Of a DNA stretch of 64,000 bases, positions 1 through 11,139 are shown piece after piece. A program made the position numbers and the translations under genes. Location of the stretch: assembly GCF_963678635.1 (NCBI RefSeq), contig NC_087063.1, positions 14,639,006 to 14,703,005 on the forward strand, read 5' to 3'. How positions within the stretch are numbered: position 1 is the stretch's first letter; every line of letters begins with the position of its first letter. The notes under the pieces were generated by a model. That model was not told the DNA's origin. It made no database searches and saw nothing but the letters and a program-made list of their open reading frames with translations. This DNA comes from Symsagittifera roscoffensis (Eukaryota > Xenacoelomorpha > Acoela > Convolutidae).

Positions 1-1430
1 TACAAAGAAAAAAATCACGGTTGAAATCCGCCTTTTAGGGGGATTCGTTTTTAAAACCCAAAATAATTGCCGTTACTTAATTAGGAAACGGTTAGAAGGC
101 GCCACTTAAATGTACTAGTAAGACCTATTGGACCAGAAAACGCAATCAAGAAACACTATTTATCATGTCAAATGAAGCAGATACCTATTTATTTGATTAA
201 CATAGGCACCATTTGAGACAGACATTCTAAGCACCGAGCCTATCTATTACTGATCACTGCACCATATAACTAGTGTTTTTGTTTCAGTTATAAATGAGTT
301 TAACTATTAAATAAACATTTTCTGAAGGCGAAACAAACATTTTATTACCTTAAAAACACAAAACCGAAAATATGCTTTATTGAAACTTTGACAACAGAAT
401 TGGTTTAAACACAGTGCATGGAACAACTAAACGAAAATTGGAATTGATTACAATTACGCATGAAAAATTGAAATCCTAGATGAAATGGGACTCTTTGATA
501 CAATTTTCCACCATTTTCCAGTGTCGTACAACTGTGTTTAATAACAGCGCCAGTCATTCAGAAAAAAAGAGCGTGTATTTTTAAATTTTTTCCCCATCCA
601 TCTTCGAAATAATCCTCCTACACAGCCCAAAGTGACAGCACCTGATCCGACCAAGAAGCCAGGAAACAAGAAATACTTTCACTTCACCATGGAAATTTGT
701 CCTGCTTTAAATAATCTACTAATCCTTTCTTTTAAAAGGGTAACCTAAAGCAATCATTCAATTAGTTGCAGATTTTAGAATTTGGTCGATTGTAATCAGC
801 AAATGGGACAAAAGAAAAGAAAAAATCAAAAAAAGTCAACGCCCAATTGAAAAAAAAGGAAAATTTTATATTCATCTTATATCTTTATTTGCTATTTTAA
901 GTTCACAGCATGTAAAAGGGGATATGAATTATGGTGCCAGCCTCTATTTGAAGATGAAAAATACCTTATAAGAACGTGTGTGAAAAACACTGCTGACATT
1001 TCAGAGCAACTCTCACAATTTTTAGAAAAAAAATGGTGGTGTTTGAAAACAAAAGAAGAATAAATCAAGCAACAGTAGTCGTGACCTATTTGAGATACAT
1101 GAATAGAGCAAACTGAAGGAAAAAATTAGGGGAAAGGGGAAAATTAAAAAGAAAACTGTTGGCGTCTGCTATATTGAAATGACATTTTGGGTTATCTCCA
1201 AATATTTTCCACATCCTCCATCTGTAAGAGGCGAAATTGATATATACCAATCCAGTTGCTATCGGAGAGCGGTGGTTAGAGATAAATATTGAGTATTCAC
1301 TGAATCAATTGTTCAGACTGCCAAATTGGATAGACCCATGGCTGATTTATCACTGCTATTTCAGCTACCCCAAAACAAACTCAGATGGCCTCGAGTGCGT
1401 CAAATTATAGGCTTCAAGACAATAGAGGAT
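1..1430. other. AT-rich non-coding stretch
   Basis: I see no supported gene here on either strand. The sequence is AT-rich with many short A and T runs. The few open frames are short and have no protein-like composition. Confidence 0.6.
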
Positions 1431-1611
1431 TTAGGGTTTGAACCCAAAATATTAGGGGGGCGGGTGCGGACGCCTTTACTCAAGAATTCGACCCCCTGCC
1501 GACCAACAGGGTCCCCCTTTGTACTAGTTTGAGCCTTTTTTTCAAAAAATCGACAAAATTTTCAAAATTTTTTCAAAATCCGCCTCGAGAAATTCCTTAG
1601 ATCCGCGCCTG
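1430..1611. repeat. GC-richer repeat fragment ending in a putative transposon terminus
   Basis: A locally GC-rich block contains GACCCCCTGCCGACCAACAG followed by GGTCCCCCTTT. A related block lies at about 22,425-22,460, inside the inverted-repeat element in MANF intron 1. The block ends at 1,599-1,611 with AGATCCGCGCCTG, whose exact reverse complement (CAGGCGCGGATCT) occurs at 8,444-8,456. Such CAGGCGCGG ends resemble termini of cut-and-paste elements, but no partner terminus is visible at this locus. Confidence 0.35.
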
Positions 1612-1996
1612 CTTCAAGATTTAAAAAATGCGGGAAAAGGGGAAGGTCGGTGCAACTGCGTCCCAGACAATCATGTCCCAAAATAAATTGTCCGAAAAAA
1701 TACAGACAAAACATCCACAGACATTTGTGCCCCAGAATTGTCCGCCAAGAAATGGCAAAGTTCTTGCACGGTCAAATGAAGGCCTATCATAATTCAGCAA
1801 TTATAAATAACTCTAAGTTGTGCTGGACAGGGACACAATCGGGACACAATTTTGTCGTGGTGAATTTTTCGGACTATTTTGTTAAGGACACAATCGTTTG
1901 GGACACAGATGTAAAAAGGTCTATGTACACAGATGTAAAAAAAATAGCTATGCGGTAAAAAAGGTCAAATTCATTTGGCTCGCTTAGCCTTTAAGC

Positions 1997-2067
1997 ACTG
2001 AGGTAAAATTGCATTTCGCATTGAAGTCAGACGACTAAAAACCAATTGAAAACAGCATGAACTGATG
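1997..2067 (+). repeat. ~70-bp dispersed direct repeat, copy 1
   Basis: The stretch beginning ACTGAGGTAAAATTGCA and running to CAGCATGAACTGATG recurs at about 3,989-4,058 with roughly 90% identity. Both copies have GACTATCCATCAAAAA nearby. The two copies flank the satellite at 2.28-3.45 kb. Confidence 0.6.
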
Positions 2068-2279
2068 AAAAAGGATGCATGTTTGATTAAAAAACTTCGA
2101 TAAAGAAATGAAATTAGTTTGTGACTATCCATCAAAAAGCAACTAAATGCCCCGGAAAACAATACACAGTGGCAGAACATGAGCCTACACTAATAGCATG
2201 CTTTCGTGTTTCCACAAGATTCTTTTTTGACTAAGAACGATCGAATTAATTAATACTAGCGTTTAACGCACCTTCGGTG

Positions 2280-3450
2280 CTTCGAAATTTTTCGACAACT
2301 CATGAAAAACCGCATATATTGGAAACAACATCTGTAAAATTTTAGTGTACTCTGACTGCACCCAATTACAGGGTTGGTAACTTCGAACTTTTAAAAGCGT
2401 CATCTCGAAAACTTAATGGGCCTCTGGAGAAATTTGGAGGCCAGATTTACAACCACTGAGAGTCCCTGAGAGCACTCTACTATAGGGTTAGGAATCCAAA
2501 ATTTTGTGAATTTTTTAAACCTAAGTTTCCCGAAAAAAAAATTGAAAAAAAAACGTCTTATCTCAGAAAATAGAATGATTCGAGCATTCATATTAAGAGG
2601 CAATATTTGAAACGCCTGGGTGTACGCTGAAAATAAGGTTGTATCTTCATCAAGTTAGTAGTTTCAAATTTTTTGAATTTCTTTGTAGATAAGTTCTTTG
2701 GCAAATTTTGAAAAAATCAAAAAACGTCACATCTCGGAAAACTAAAAGCATTTGAGCAGTCGCGTTTAGAAGTCGCATGTGGCAAGATTTGCAACTCTTT
2801 AGAGTACCCTGACAACACCGAACTATAGCGTTGGGAATTTCAAATTTTGAAAAACTAATAATAATTTAAGTTTTCTGAAAAAATTTGAAAAAATCACAAA
2901 AAACGTCATATCTCGAAAACTACAAAGAATTGAGCAGTCATATTTGGAGGCAAGATTTGTAATCCTTGAGAGTACTTCGACAGAACCTAACTACAGGGTT
3001 GGGAATTTCAGATTTTTAAAAACTAATAATAATTTAAGTTTTCTGAAAAATTTTGAAAAAATCACAAAAAACGTCATATCTCGAAAACTACAAAGAATTG
3101 AGCAGTCATATTTAGAGGCAAGATTTGCAATCCTTGAGAGTACTTCGACAGAACCTAACTACAGGTTGGGAATTTCAGATTTAAAAAAAAAATTTAAGTT
3201 TTCTGAAAAATTTTGAAAAAAATCACAAAAAACGTCATATCTCGAAATTTACAAGGATTTTAACAGTCATATTTGGAGGCAAGATTTGTAACTCCTTAAG
3301 AAAACTCTGACATTACCCAACTACAGGTTTGGGAACTTCAAGTTTTGAAAATTATTTTATTTGAGATTTCTGAAAACTTTTGAAAAAATCTCAAAAATCG
3401 TCTTATCTCGTTAAATAAAATGATTCGGGCATTCAAAATTGGAGGCCAAA
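2280..3450 (+). repeat. Diverged ~165-bp tandem satellite, about seven units
   Basis: The core phrase ACGTCATATCTCGAAAAC recurs, more or less altered, near 2,398, 2,551, 2,722, 2,903, 3,070, 3,232 and 3,398. Each is followed by a version of GAGCAGTCATATTTGGAGGC and then AACTACAGGGTTGGGAA. Spacing is 153-171 bp. The two units near 2,903 and 3,070 are much more alike than the others, so units have been exchanged recently. Short open frames here are products of the repeat and not genes. Confidence 0.85.
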
Positions 3451-5680
3451 TTCGCAACCCCTAATTCGATATTGGGCTGCTTAATTTAAAATCGGTAAAA
3501 TAACCACTAAAATCAAATTGGAAAATCGAAAAAAATTCGAAAAATCGAAGAAAAAGAAGCTTAAACATGGCGAGATAGTGAAGCCCGCATTTAAATATAT
3601 AGTAGATGACATATATCGCTCGTTTATTATCCTAATTTGGAATATAGTGATCAAAGTAGTCCCAAATTCAATTCCCCGTAACTTAAGGACAAATGGTCGC
3701 AGATGAAGTTTCTTGAGATTTAAACGTCAGTATCCTTCAGGAGGTATGATAAAACTCAACCAAAAAGGCTAGTTCAAAATTGAAAACTGTCTTCCAAAAA
3801 CAACCGAGCACAAAAATTCCTTCACTTTCATCGCGCGTTTAAAAGCTACAATTTTAAGCTTATAAGTCAAACTATTTACCCAATGCGCCGCAAGAGCTTA
3901 GCTGAGCTCACAAATGACAAGAAAATACAGCTAATGCACAAATGTAAGTATATATATGACTATCCATCAAAAAAATATATTCAATATGACTGAGGTAAAA
4001 TTGCAATTCGAATTGAATTCAGAAGACTAAAAACCAATTCAAAACAGCATGAACTGATGCTTCTTTTTAATTCAGCTGCATTTGCTTCAATCACATTTCA
4101 TGTTCTTTCGAAAAAGGCTTGCATTGAGTAACTTCGTTGTCGATAACTTCAAATGCATGATAAATAAGCAAAAAAAAACGCCTTAAAACTGGTTTTAATA
4201 AAATTTGCGTCAAAAACTTAACGACATTTCTCCTCATTTTACATGATTATTAGGGAGGAATTGGTTAGGGCTGAAACTTATCTATGTGGACTAAAAAACT
4301 AAAGTACTATGATTTCGGTTGTCATTTTAAGTAAAGCTAAATATTTTTACAAAAAATGCAAGGTACTTGCTATTCAAGGTTCCACAAGGTTTTCACCTAA
4401 TGAACCATATATATTGTATGGAAGTCTTTCTCCTCACGGGTAAATATTTCAACGATTTACTCTCCATTTTTTTGTTAAGCGCGGTTACACGAAGTATAGA
4501 ATATTTTCCGCTTAGCAGGAACAAAGTTCATACAAGTTCATTCATCTCGACGTGTTTTGAAATTTAAAAGCATGTTTTTCGCACTACCATATCAGTTACT
4601 ACTTGAAGATTTAAGAGAATACATTGAAAATATTGTTTAACTTAACTTAGCTTGCTTTATTTTTCGGCACTTAGATGTCTGTTTGTTCTTCTCAATGCTA
4701 TTACACCTACGGTTGGAAAACGTTGTAAAGGTTACTCATTCACGTCATATGCAATATACCGGACAACAGTTTTAATCTCAATAAAAACCACAAAACATGA
4801 TAAAAAGACAGACACTTGATTCGAAACAGATCGATGTTTTTCATAAGCATCAATTATCAAAGAATAATCATGTGGTTCATCATGAATTAAAATGAGCGAC
4901 ATTTATGACAACACTTTAGACTAAAAAGAACATCATAGGCCTTCTTTATTTTGTTACACGTATGAAAATCATTAAGCCATCAAAAAGCTGTCAGTTCGAC
5001 CAGATGGTTATAAAATACATAATTCAACCATACATACATCAACGATTTTTTTTGAACTTATTACTTCTTAGATAAAAACAGACAACATGCGCCTGATTCT
5101 TTCCGCTCGGTAACTTTCGCGTCACTATAAACTTGTTTGAACTTGAATTTGCATGAAAAAAAAAGCATGGAAAACTGTGTTCGTTAAGATGTTTCTGAGC
5201 CAATAAAAAAATCACATGTTAAAACTATAAATCAACCAAGCTACAAAAAATAACGCCAAATGCAACGCTCGATTTGCTAATTTTGTACACCAGTTTTTGA
5301 ACTCAAATTCAAATTTTGCTATGGCAGCCTTAAAAGTTGAAAACGAACCGTAAAAAATAGTATTCATAATTAGTCCTATTTTTTGGGCCTTGAAACTGAA
5401 TTCAGCTGCATTTGCAAAAAACTAAACAACTGAAATCTGGCCGAAAACGACTTAATTGTTTTTTACGTTGGACAATGAGTTAAGAAATGAACAATCAAAA
5501 AGTCTCTTTCAGCCTTGATCAGATGCCGAAACGGTCAACCACATGCGTACCCATCAGCCGCAAGTTTTTTTCAGTTCTAATGCTGACTCAAGGACAAAAA
5601 ATGAAGTAAAAGTTAACAGCATTGAAACCGTATTTAACCTAATGGAATGCTGGTAACTGTCGGAAATTTAAAAAAAATAC
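3450..5680. other. Non-coding stretch, no gene seen
   Basis: AT-rich sequence without a supported gene. It contains copy 2 of the ~70-bp direct repeat (3,989-4,058). The phrase AATTCAGCTGCATTTGC occurs both near 4,070 and near 5,400, which suggests further relics of the same family. Confidence 0.5.
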
Positions 5681-5684
5681 TCAC

Positions 5685-6552
5685 TTCATTTTAACTTTGG
5701 CATTGGTCCCACTAATACCCAACTTGCTTCTATCGGTAGTTTGCGACCTCAGTCCCATCGCCCTTCCACTTCGATTTGTCGTTTCTCGAGCTTCATCTTG
5801 GAACTCAATTTCGTCCAGATATTCTTCCCAAAGTTGGTCCTTCAAATTTTGAACAGCTTTTTCAGTCGTCTTCGCTTTTTTAACTTTCTTTGTTTCAGCT
5901 TCAAAACTGCGCTCTAATTCTCTGTTGCTGTGGGAACTACTAGAAGCTGAAGGAACTCTGACTTCCACCTTCGAACCCGTCCTCCTGGATACTGTCTTGA
6001 GTTCCAACGTTTGACCGGATGAACCTTTACTCGATGCGGATTTAACTCTAGTTAGAGACGGTGATTCTCTTTTCTCAGATCGACTTGGCGATTTTAAAGA
6101 CTCACTTTTTGACGATGTGCTTTTGAGAGTAGAGGAGTCTACGCTTCCCGAGCGATGAGAAACGGAACCGGACTGCGACGAACTGGACTCGTACCAACTC
6201 CCATCGTCCTGAATTGGCGTCAATTCACCCGATCTCGGTTTGCGCGAGCTCATTTCGGTTTTCTCTGCTATTGACGAGTATTGATTGTCAAAACTAAGAT
6301 TGCCTCGATTCAAAAAGATTTCAGATACGCCAAAATGACACCATTCATGAATTGATTCACAACTTCATTCACATCTTGATCATCTGAAATTTGAGATGTC
6401 TTCAACCTGAGAAAAGTTCGTCCGTTCTGCGACAATATTCGCCTACGATGAGGTGAAAGGAGAGATGATAGAACTAGCTCAGGAAAATCAAACTGATGAC
6501 ACAGAAGAGAAGCAGTTTTATCTAACTCGAGTATGAAAGGTGACGCGTGTGT
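5685..6552 (-). CDS. Serine-rich basic protein, partial exon(s), function unknown
   Basis: Minus-strand open frame of about 209 codons, highly rich in Ser, Lys, Glu and Arg (for example SSSSQSGSVSHRSGS), ending in a more structured helical stretch around QNLKDQLWEEYLDEIEFQDE. It runs into a good splice donor (GTGAGT, intron starting at 5,684), so the last two bases belong to a split codon and the protein continues downstream in an exon I could not find. There is no ATG at its left end. Directly upstream, in another frame, lies an open stretch of 80 codons (6,552-6,313) with strong coding character (DFPELVLSSLLSPHRRRIL, then VNEVVNQFMNGVILAYL). It ends TTT TGA at a run of five T (6,312-6,316). 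One extra T there would make one continuous reading frame of about 290 codons. A 35-nt intron (GT at 6,328, AG before TTTTGAC) would also fit the frame but is very short. I do not recognise the family. Confidence 0.6.
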
Positions 6553-8443
6553 TTAGAAAGAAGAAACAGTCAATCGGAAAGTCTTTGGTTGTTTTTTTCT
6601 GCACTTGCAGTCGTAAAACATGAATGAGATGAGGAAGAAGAATTTGAAGACGATGAGTAATAGATGAATAGGTTAATGAAAGGTTTTCTGAGTTGGAAAT
6701 TTTTGAAACCAGATGAATAGTTCGAATGGATTTTGTTTGAATTATTTTATTTATTTACCCTTTTGGTTCCTTCTGAAAGTACAAAAAGAAAAAAACTTCG
6801 GCAATGCTCTGTAGAAGTTTTTGGCCCTTTTAGGTGCGTTTTTCAAGACTTGAGGGCTCTCTCGGAGTTTTCCCTTAACCTTCCATGTTTAAGAAAAGCA
6901 CCATGTTTTTGAAACCTGTCTGCTATTTAGCCTGTTTTACATCAATTATTCTCCTTTCTTTGACAACTTTTGTTTATACCTCTTCGGTCAAATTATATGT
7001 GAATAGAACTGTCCAGTTTGACGGTTTGAAGTTCTGATTTGAGCAAATTTGAGCAGTTGAATTGTCACATCAATGCTATGGTTAATGACTTATACTTCCA
7101 GTCAATTTTCAGCTCAAGCAGAAGTCTATTTAGATATTCTTCGAGGATTTAACTTGATTAGTTGGGGCAAAAACTTTTCATTTTTCCATGTCATAAACTG
7201 AACATGCAAAAAATTTATTCCGTTTCCTGTATTTTCTTCGATTTCATTTTTTGCCTTAATATAATAGAAAGCATGTTTCAAAATTTTTCATGCAATTTTG
7301 GATAGTAATTAAAACTACTATTGGATAATACAGACACAGGTTTAGGGAACTCGGTCTTCAGAATTGATCCCGTTCCCGCCACATTCAAACAAAACCTCGT
7401 ATGCATGATTTTATTATCATTTTAAATAGGTTCAGGAACTAAATGTTTGACCCGTTTCAACCAAAACTTGAATAACTTTGATAGTATTTTAAAGCCATTT
7501 GATTGCGTCGGTCTGGCTTTCTTAACAAACCACAGATTTCAACTTTGCAAAACAACTGCGCCCTCGAAACCAAATACTGTTTGTATGTGTTTCTAAGGTA
7601 AATTTACCACAATGAGGTCTTCGGAGTCGGAAAGCAGGGTTAGGAAAACTCAGCAGTCTCTTAAGACAGCTGTGAGAACTTTCCTAAATGCCTGAGTGTT
7701 TGTCTACCTCTATCTAGTTTATTTGAGCAGAGTTTAACGGTAATATGAATAAGGTCATTCATATTAGTTTGAAATGGTAGTTTAGAACAAAAGAAACAAA
7801 CGATAGAGGAATGACTTACTTCTAGCGAGATTTAAAATGAATCAACCATACAAACTGAATCACACCACCCCCCCCCCCCCGTTGTGCGGTTGATGTTGAT
7901 CCTAATATTTCTTGTGTTTAAAGGGCAGTAAGATGTTCTAAGCTAAGATGCGAATCTAACTAACATCAAACTTCTAATCTAATCTAACTAACAGGAAAAC
8001 TTTCTCAAACAAAAGAATTCACAGAACTCGTTTTTAAGTGATAAAAATTAGGTATAGAAAATTGCCTGTCTAGATATGATGGCTAAATGATTTCTCAGTA
8101 GTGTTAGTTTCAGAAAAAGTAGTGCAAAATAATTGAAATTCTCTAATTAGTAAATTATTTACATTAAAATTGAGAGACAGATATAATACAGGGAAAAGAT
8201 TATCTAAAACTACAATATTAATGGTCAAGAAGCTAACAGTTTTAGGAGTCTAATTTTCTAAGCAGCGTGTCAGCTGTAGTGATTGATTGCCAACCTCTTT
8301 AATGGTCATAGTCAACTTCATTAACACACCAATTTTACCAAGCACCACAAAAACAACATAAGGATAGCAGAAAGAGCACCAGTCTAACTGGTGGCTTCTG
8401 ACATCAGAACAACACTGAGACAACTATGCAAGATATTTTTTAT

Positions 8444-8811
8444 CAGGCGCGGATCTGAGATTATCGCAAGTCGCGGATCTGAGATTTTCACAAAAATTGT
8501 CGACTTTTTCAAACCAACTAAATTCAATTTCTGACGTGTCGTTATGACCATTAGTGTGTCAATATTCGCTTTCTTTTTTTGGAAACTTCGAAGATTTAGA
8601 CCATAATAATCTACATTTTGACTATAATAATCTACATTTTGACCATAATAATCTACATTTTGACCATAATAATTTTTCGGCGAGACCCCCCCCCCTAAAA
8701 GCTTACGCCAATAGTACCTACAGAAATATTTCAGGATTAATTTACCCTAAATACATTTCGGGACTGGACGGGACGGTTATGGGTTCTGAGTCTTTACCTT
8801 TTCCGCGTCTG
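8444..8811. mobile_element. Possible MITE-like fragment with CAGGCGCGG end
   Basis: It starts with CAGGCGCGGATCTGAGA, and the nearly identical GCGGATCTGAGATT follows again about 20 bp later. It may end at 8,803-8,811 with CCGCGTCTG, an imperfect inverted version of the start. I see no clear target-site duplication. The 13-bp start is the exact reverse complement of 1,599-1,611. Confidence 0.3.
8597..8673 (+). repeat. 21-bp tandem repeat, ~3.6 units
   Basis: GACCATAATAATCTACATTTT is repeated in tandem with only single-base differences. The overlapping open frame (HFDHNNL repeats) is a by-product. Confidence 0.9.
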
Positions 8812-9106
8812 ATAATGATACTCATCGTCAAATAAATTTATGTACGAAAATAAAATTTATGTAGGAAAGTACCAGCAGATCATAGAAGCATTTACCTTTT
8901 TAACAGCCAACACAGTTTAAATAACTAGCACATCTGAGACTGAACTAAACCACAGTAGTTTTGACACTTATCATTAATTTAAAGCCTAAATTTATTTAGA
9001 AAAACAAAAAACTAAATCAGCAACTTGAAATGTATCAAAAATTTAGGGCACTAGAATCTTGACCTTACTATTGACCTTGATACCCCTTTATATAAAACTT
9101 GACCAC

Positions 9107-9676
9107 TCAGAATCCAGCAATTGCTGGGGCATTTGAGGGCTGAACCGACGCTGCTGCAGCTCCTCTGGGATTCTGAGCTTCGTGAATTTTCTTTTCCAAC
9201 TCACTTTGATCAATTTTTCTCTGCTCGTGTCTTTCCGCCTTCATTCGTTTCCTCTTCACAAACAGAAAAACTCCCACAGCTAAATGAAGAAGCGCTGAAA
9301 TTGTTGCCCCGATTGCTGATGCTAAAAGCAGTGCGCGTTCATAGCTGTAAACGTAACACAACAGAGCTCCAAGGCCAAGAATTAGCGTCCAAACTACATG
9401 TATGAACGATTCAACAAGCCACAAAGTTTCGTCCGATATGCAAGGGAACGGCGCTACAAGTCCAGCTACCAAAAATATAATACAAGTAAGACACGAAGAT
9501 ATTAGACCAGCCTCCAGAAATTTGTACACGCCGTAGTGTTTTTCGAAATGATCTGCAAACTGGAAAATTATTAATGTGACTCCAGCGACCACTATGATGA
9601 GCGCCTTGATAATTGATGGAGGGGTGGTGATGCGTTTGGTTACTCTTCGTTTCAGAGCTTCCGTTTTGGAAGCCAT
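9107..9676 (-). CDS. Four-transmembrane (MARVEL-like) membrane protein, 189 aa
   Basis: An intact minus-strand frame from ATG at 9,676 to TGA at 9,107. A basic N-terminus (LKRRVTKR) is followed by four hydrophobic helices at about residues 23-43, 54-76, 87-109 and 114-137. The C-terminal tail is charged (KRKRMKAERHEQRK) and then Ala/Pro rich. Short loops and the four-helix plan with both ends cytosolic fit MARVEL-type proteins (CMTM, occludin or synaptophysin-like), but no diagnostic motif fixes the family. A strong acceptor (CTATTTCAG) ends just upstream of the ATG, so a 5'-UTR intron is likely and supports this start. A polyadenylation signal lies near 8,991. A second gene with the same plan lies at 18,885-19,394 on the same strand. 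Confidence 0.75.
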   Translation of the reverse strand: MASKTEALKRRVTKRITTPPSIIKALIIVVAGVTLIIFQFADHFEKHYGVYKFLEAGLISSCLTCIIFLVAGLVAPFPCISDETLWLVESFIHVVWTLILGLGALLCYVYSYERALLLASAIGATISALLHLAVGVFLFVKRKRMKAERHEQRKIDQSELEKKIHEAQNPRGAAAASVQPSNAPAIAGF

Positions 9677-9699
9677 TTTTCTGAAATAGAAACTTTGCT

Positions 9700-10930
9700 C
9701 AGTGCTTATGATTTGACATCTAAAAGCCTAGCTATAAAAAATTACTGAAATATAATATGTAATACGTTGCGTTGTTACAAAATCATCATCGAAAACCATC
9801 GCTCTTCGAAGTTTGGTATTATTCAAAGCTGAAATAGAAACATTGAAACTAAGAACATAGCTTAATGGCTGGTCTTACGCAGACAAATCGGGTGCAATGG
9901 TTTGAACTTACTAAGCTAACTTAACAAAACTGCTCTTCATATATTTGAAAGCTACATGGTAATAAGGGATGCTATCATAGCAAATGGGGAAGTTATGCAA
10001 CAATAAACAGGCTTCAAGGCACCCAAACTCAATCTGTCGCATCCGATAAGTATGAGCAAGCTTTGCATTTTCATTTATTGAGGATCGGATCTTGGAGAAA
10101 TTTCATATAGAATAAAACCTGACACTGTGCCCATTTATCCTATTTCAATTAACCCGTCCCGTCGTCTTATATTCTTTCAACTTTTTATCAACAATTACAT
10201 TTTACTAGTGACCAAGTCTGGTTGATTAACTTGGCTCAAACGCCAATTTTCACAGCAAGTTTCAAAACCACTAATTAGCATCGTGCATCAGAACACTATT
10301 GCTACGCCCGACCAATCAAACCACCATGCCTGAAGATGCGCGACTCGATATGGAATTTTTTACAGAAATACTTTTTATGCTTAAAACAGTTCTTTCGTAA
10401 TTTTTCGGTAAAAACGGTCGGATTAATTTTGCTTCCAATACTTAAGAACATAGCCCACAGGCAGTTGGAAAAGTGCTAATCAACTCAAAAAAGCAGAAAA
10501 TAATAACTGATTCTTTAATGCGATTTCAATTTTCGAATTTCAAAAAATTATAACAAATTTAAACTTTCAATTTCATCTCTTTATTGACACTTTTTTGAGA
10601 GTAACCGCATTTGGAAAACTAAATTGAGGAACAAGCTTTTTTAACCAGCTGGGAAACCTTCTAGCTTTTTGAACCAGCTGAAAAATATCAATTTAAGCTA
10701 ATGTTTTGTATTTCAGCACAAAATCAGATATTTTCATATTAATCCATTTGCCAAAACATGTCAGAAACCGCCCTTTTTGTTGAAGAACAATATTCATAAC
10801 CAATTTATCATTACAGCAAACAAACAGCACAAAATCTTGAATCAATACACGGAAGGCCAGTAAAATTCTACCTGTCTAATTAATATTTTAGGCATTTTAA
10901 ACAAATTTAAAAAAGCCCAAGCCCAGCCTA
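9700..10930. other. Non-coding stretch, probable 5' region of the four-TM gene
   Basis: No supported gene or RNA. The part just above 9,680 is probably the 5'-UTR intron of the minus-strand membrane protein gene. The upstream exon could not be placed. Confidence 0.4.
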
Positions 10931-10940
10931 ATAAATATAA

Positions 10941-11130
10941 TTGTTATTATTAGCCCCCGAAACTATTTTCATTTGCACCTTGGGCCTTTCTTCCGAGGGG
11001 GAGAGAGATGTCATCCTTTTCGCCGAAGCCGGTCTCAGCTTGAGGAGGCGGATGACACTGGGACCCCTCCAACGAACCCACGACCTTTGTGTTAAAGGCC
11101 GAGCGTCTTACGTACTCAGCCACGGCTGCT
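10941..11130 (-). mobile_element. tRNA-derived SINE, copy 1
   Basis: Read on the minus strand, it starts AGCAGCCGTGGCTGAGTACG (a pol III box A), has box B-like GGTCGTGGGTTCG about 45 bp later, and then a unique tail that includes GGAGGGGTCCCAGTGTCATC. It ends GGGGGCTAATAATAACAA. The same three modules occur on the plus strand at 20,437-20,617. The head resembles a tRNA, the body is shared, and the end is A-rich, as in tRNA-derived SINEs mobilised by a LINE. The open frames over it on both strands are not genes. Confidence 0.85.
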
Positions 11131-11139
11131 TCCCAGTCT

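Larger units (their letters stand above)
6560..9100. other. Non-coding stretch with simple repeats
   Basis: No supported gene. It holds a run of about 16 C near 7,865-7,880, a 21-bp tandem repeat (8,597-8,673) and a possible transposon fragment starting at 8,444. TTTATT near 8,991 would be an AATAAA polyadenylation signal for the minus-strand gene that ends at 9,107. Confidence 0.5.

Noticed and set aside
2944-3216. 90-codon repetitive frame (LESTSTEPNYR twice)
   Set aside because: It comes from two satellite units and is not a protein gene.
8554-8835. Frame with HFDHNNL repeats
   Set aside because: Product of the 21-bp tandem repeat.
9121-9405. 94-codon plus-strand frame over the four-TM gene
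   Set aside because: Antisense to a frame with four clear membrane helices and an acceptor upstream of its ATG.
11000-11130. A functional tRNA gene
   Set aside because: Box A and box B are present but there is no acceptor stem pairing, and the sequence continues into the shared SINE body.
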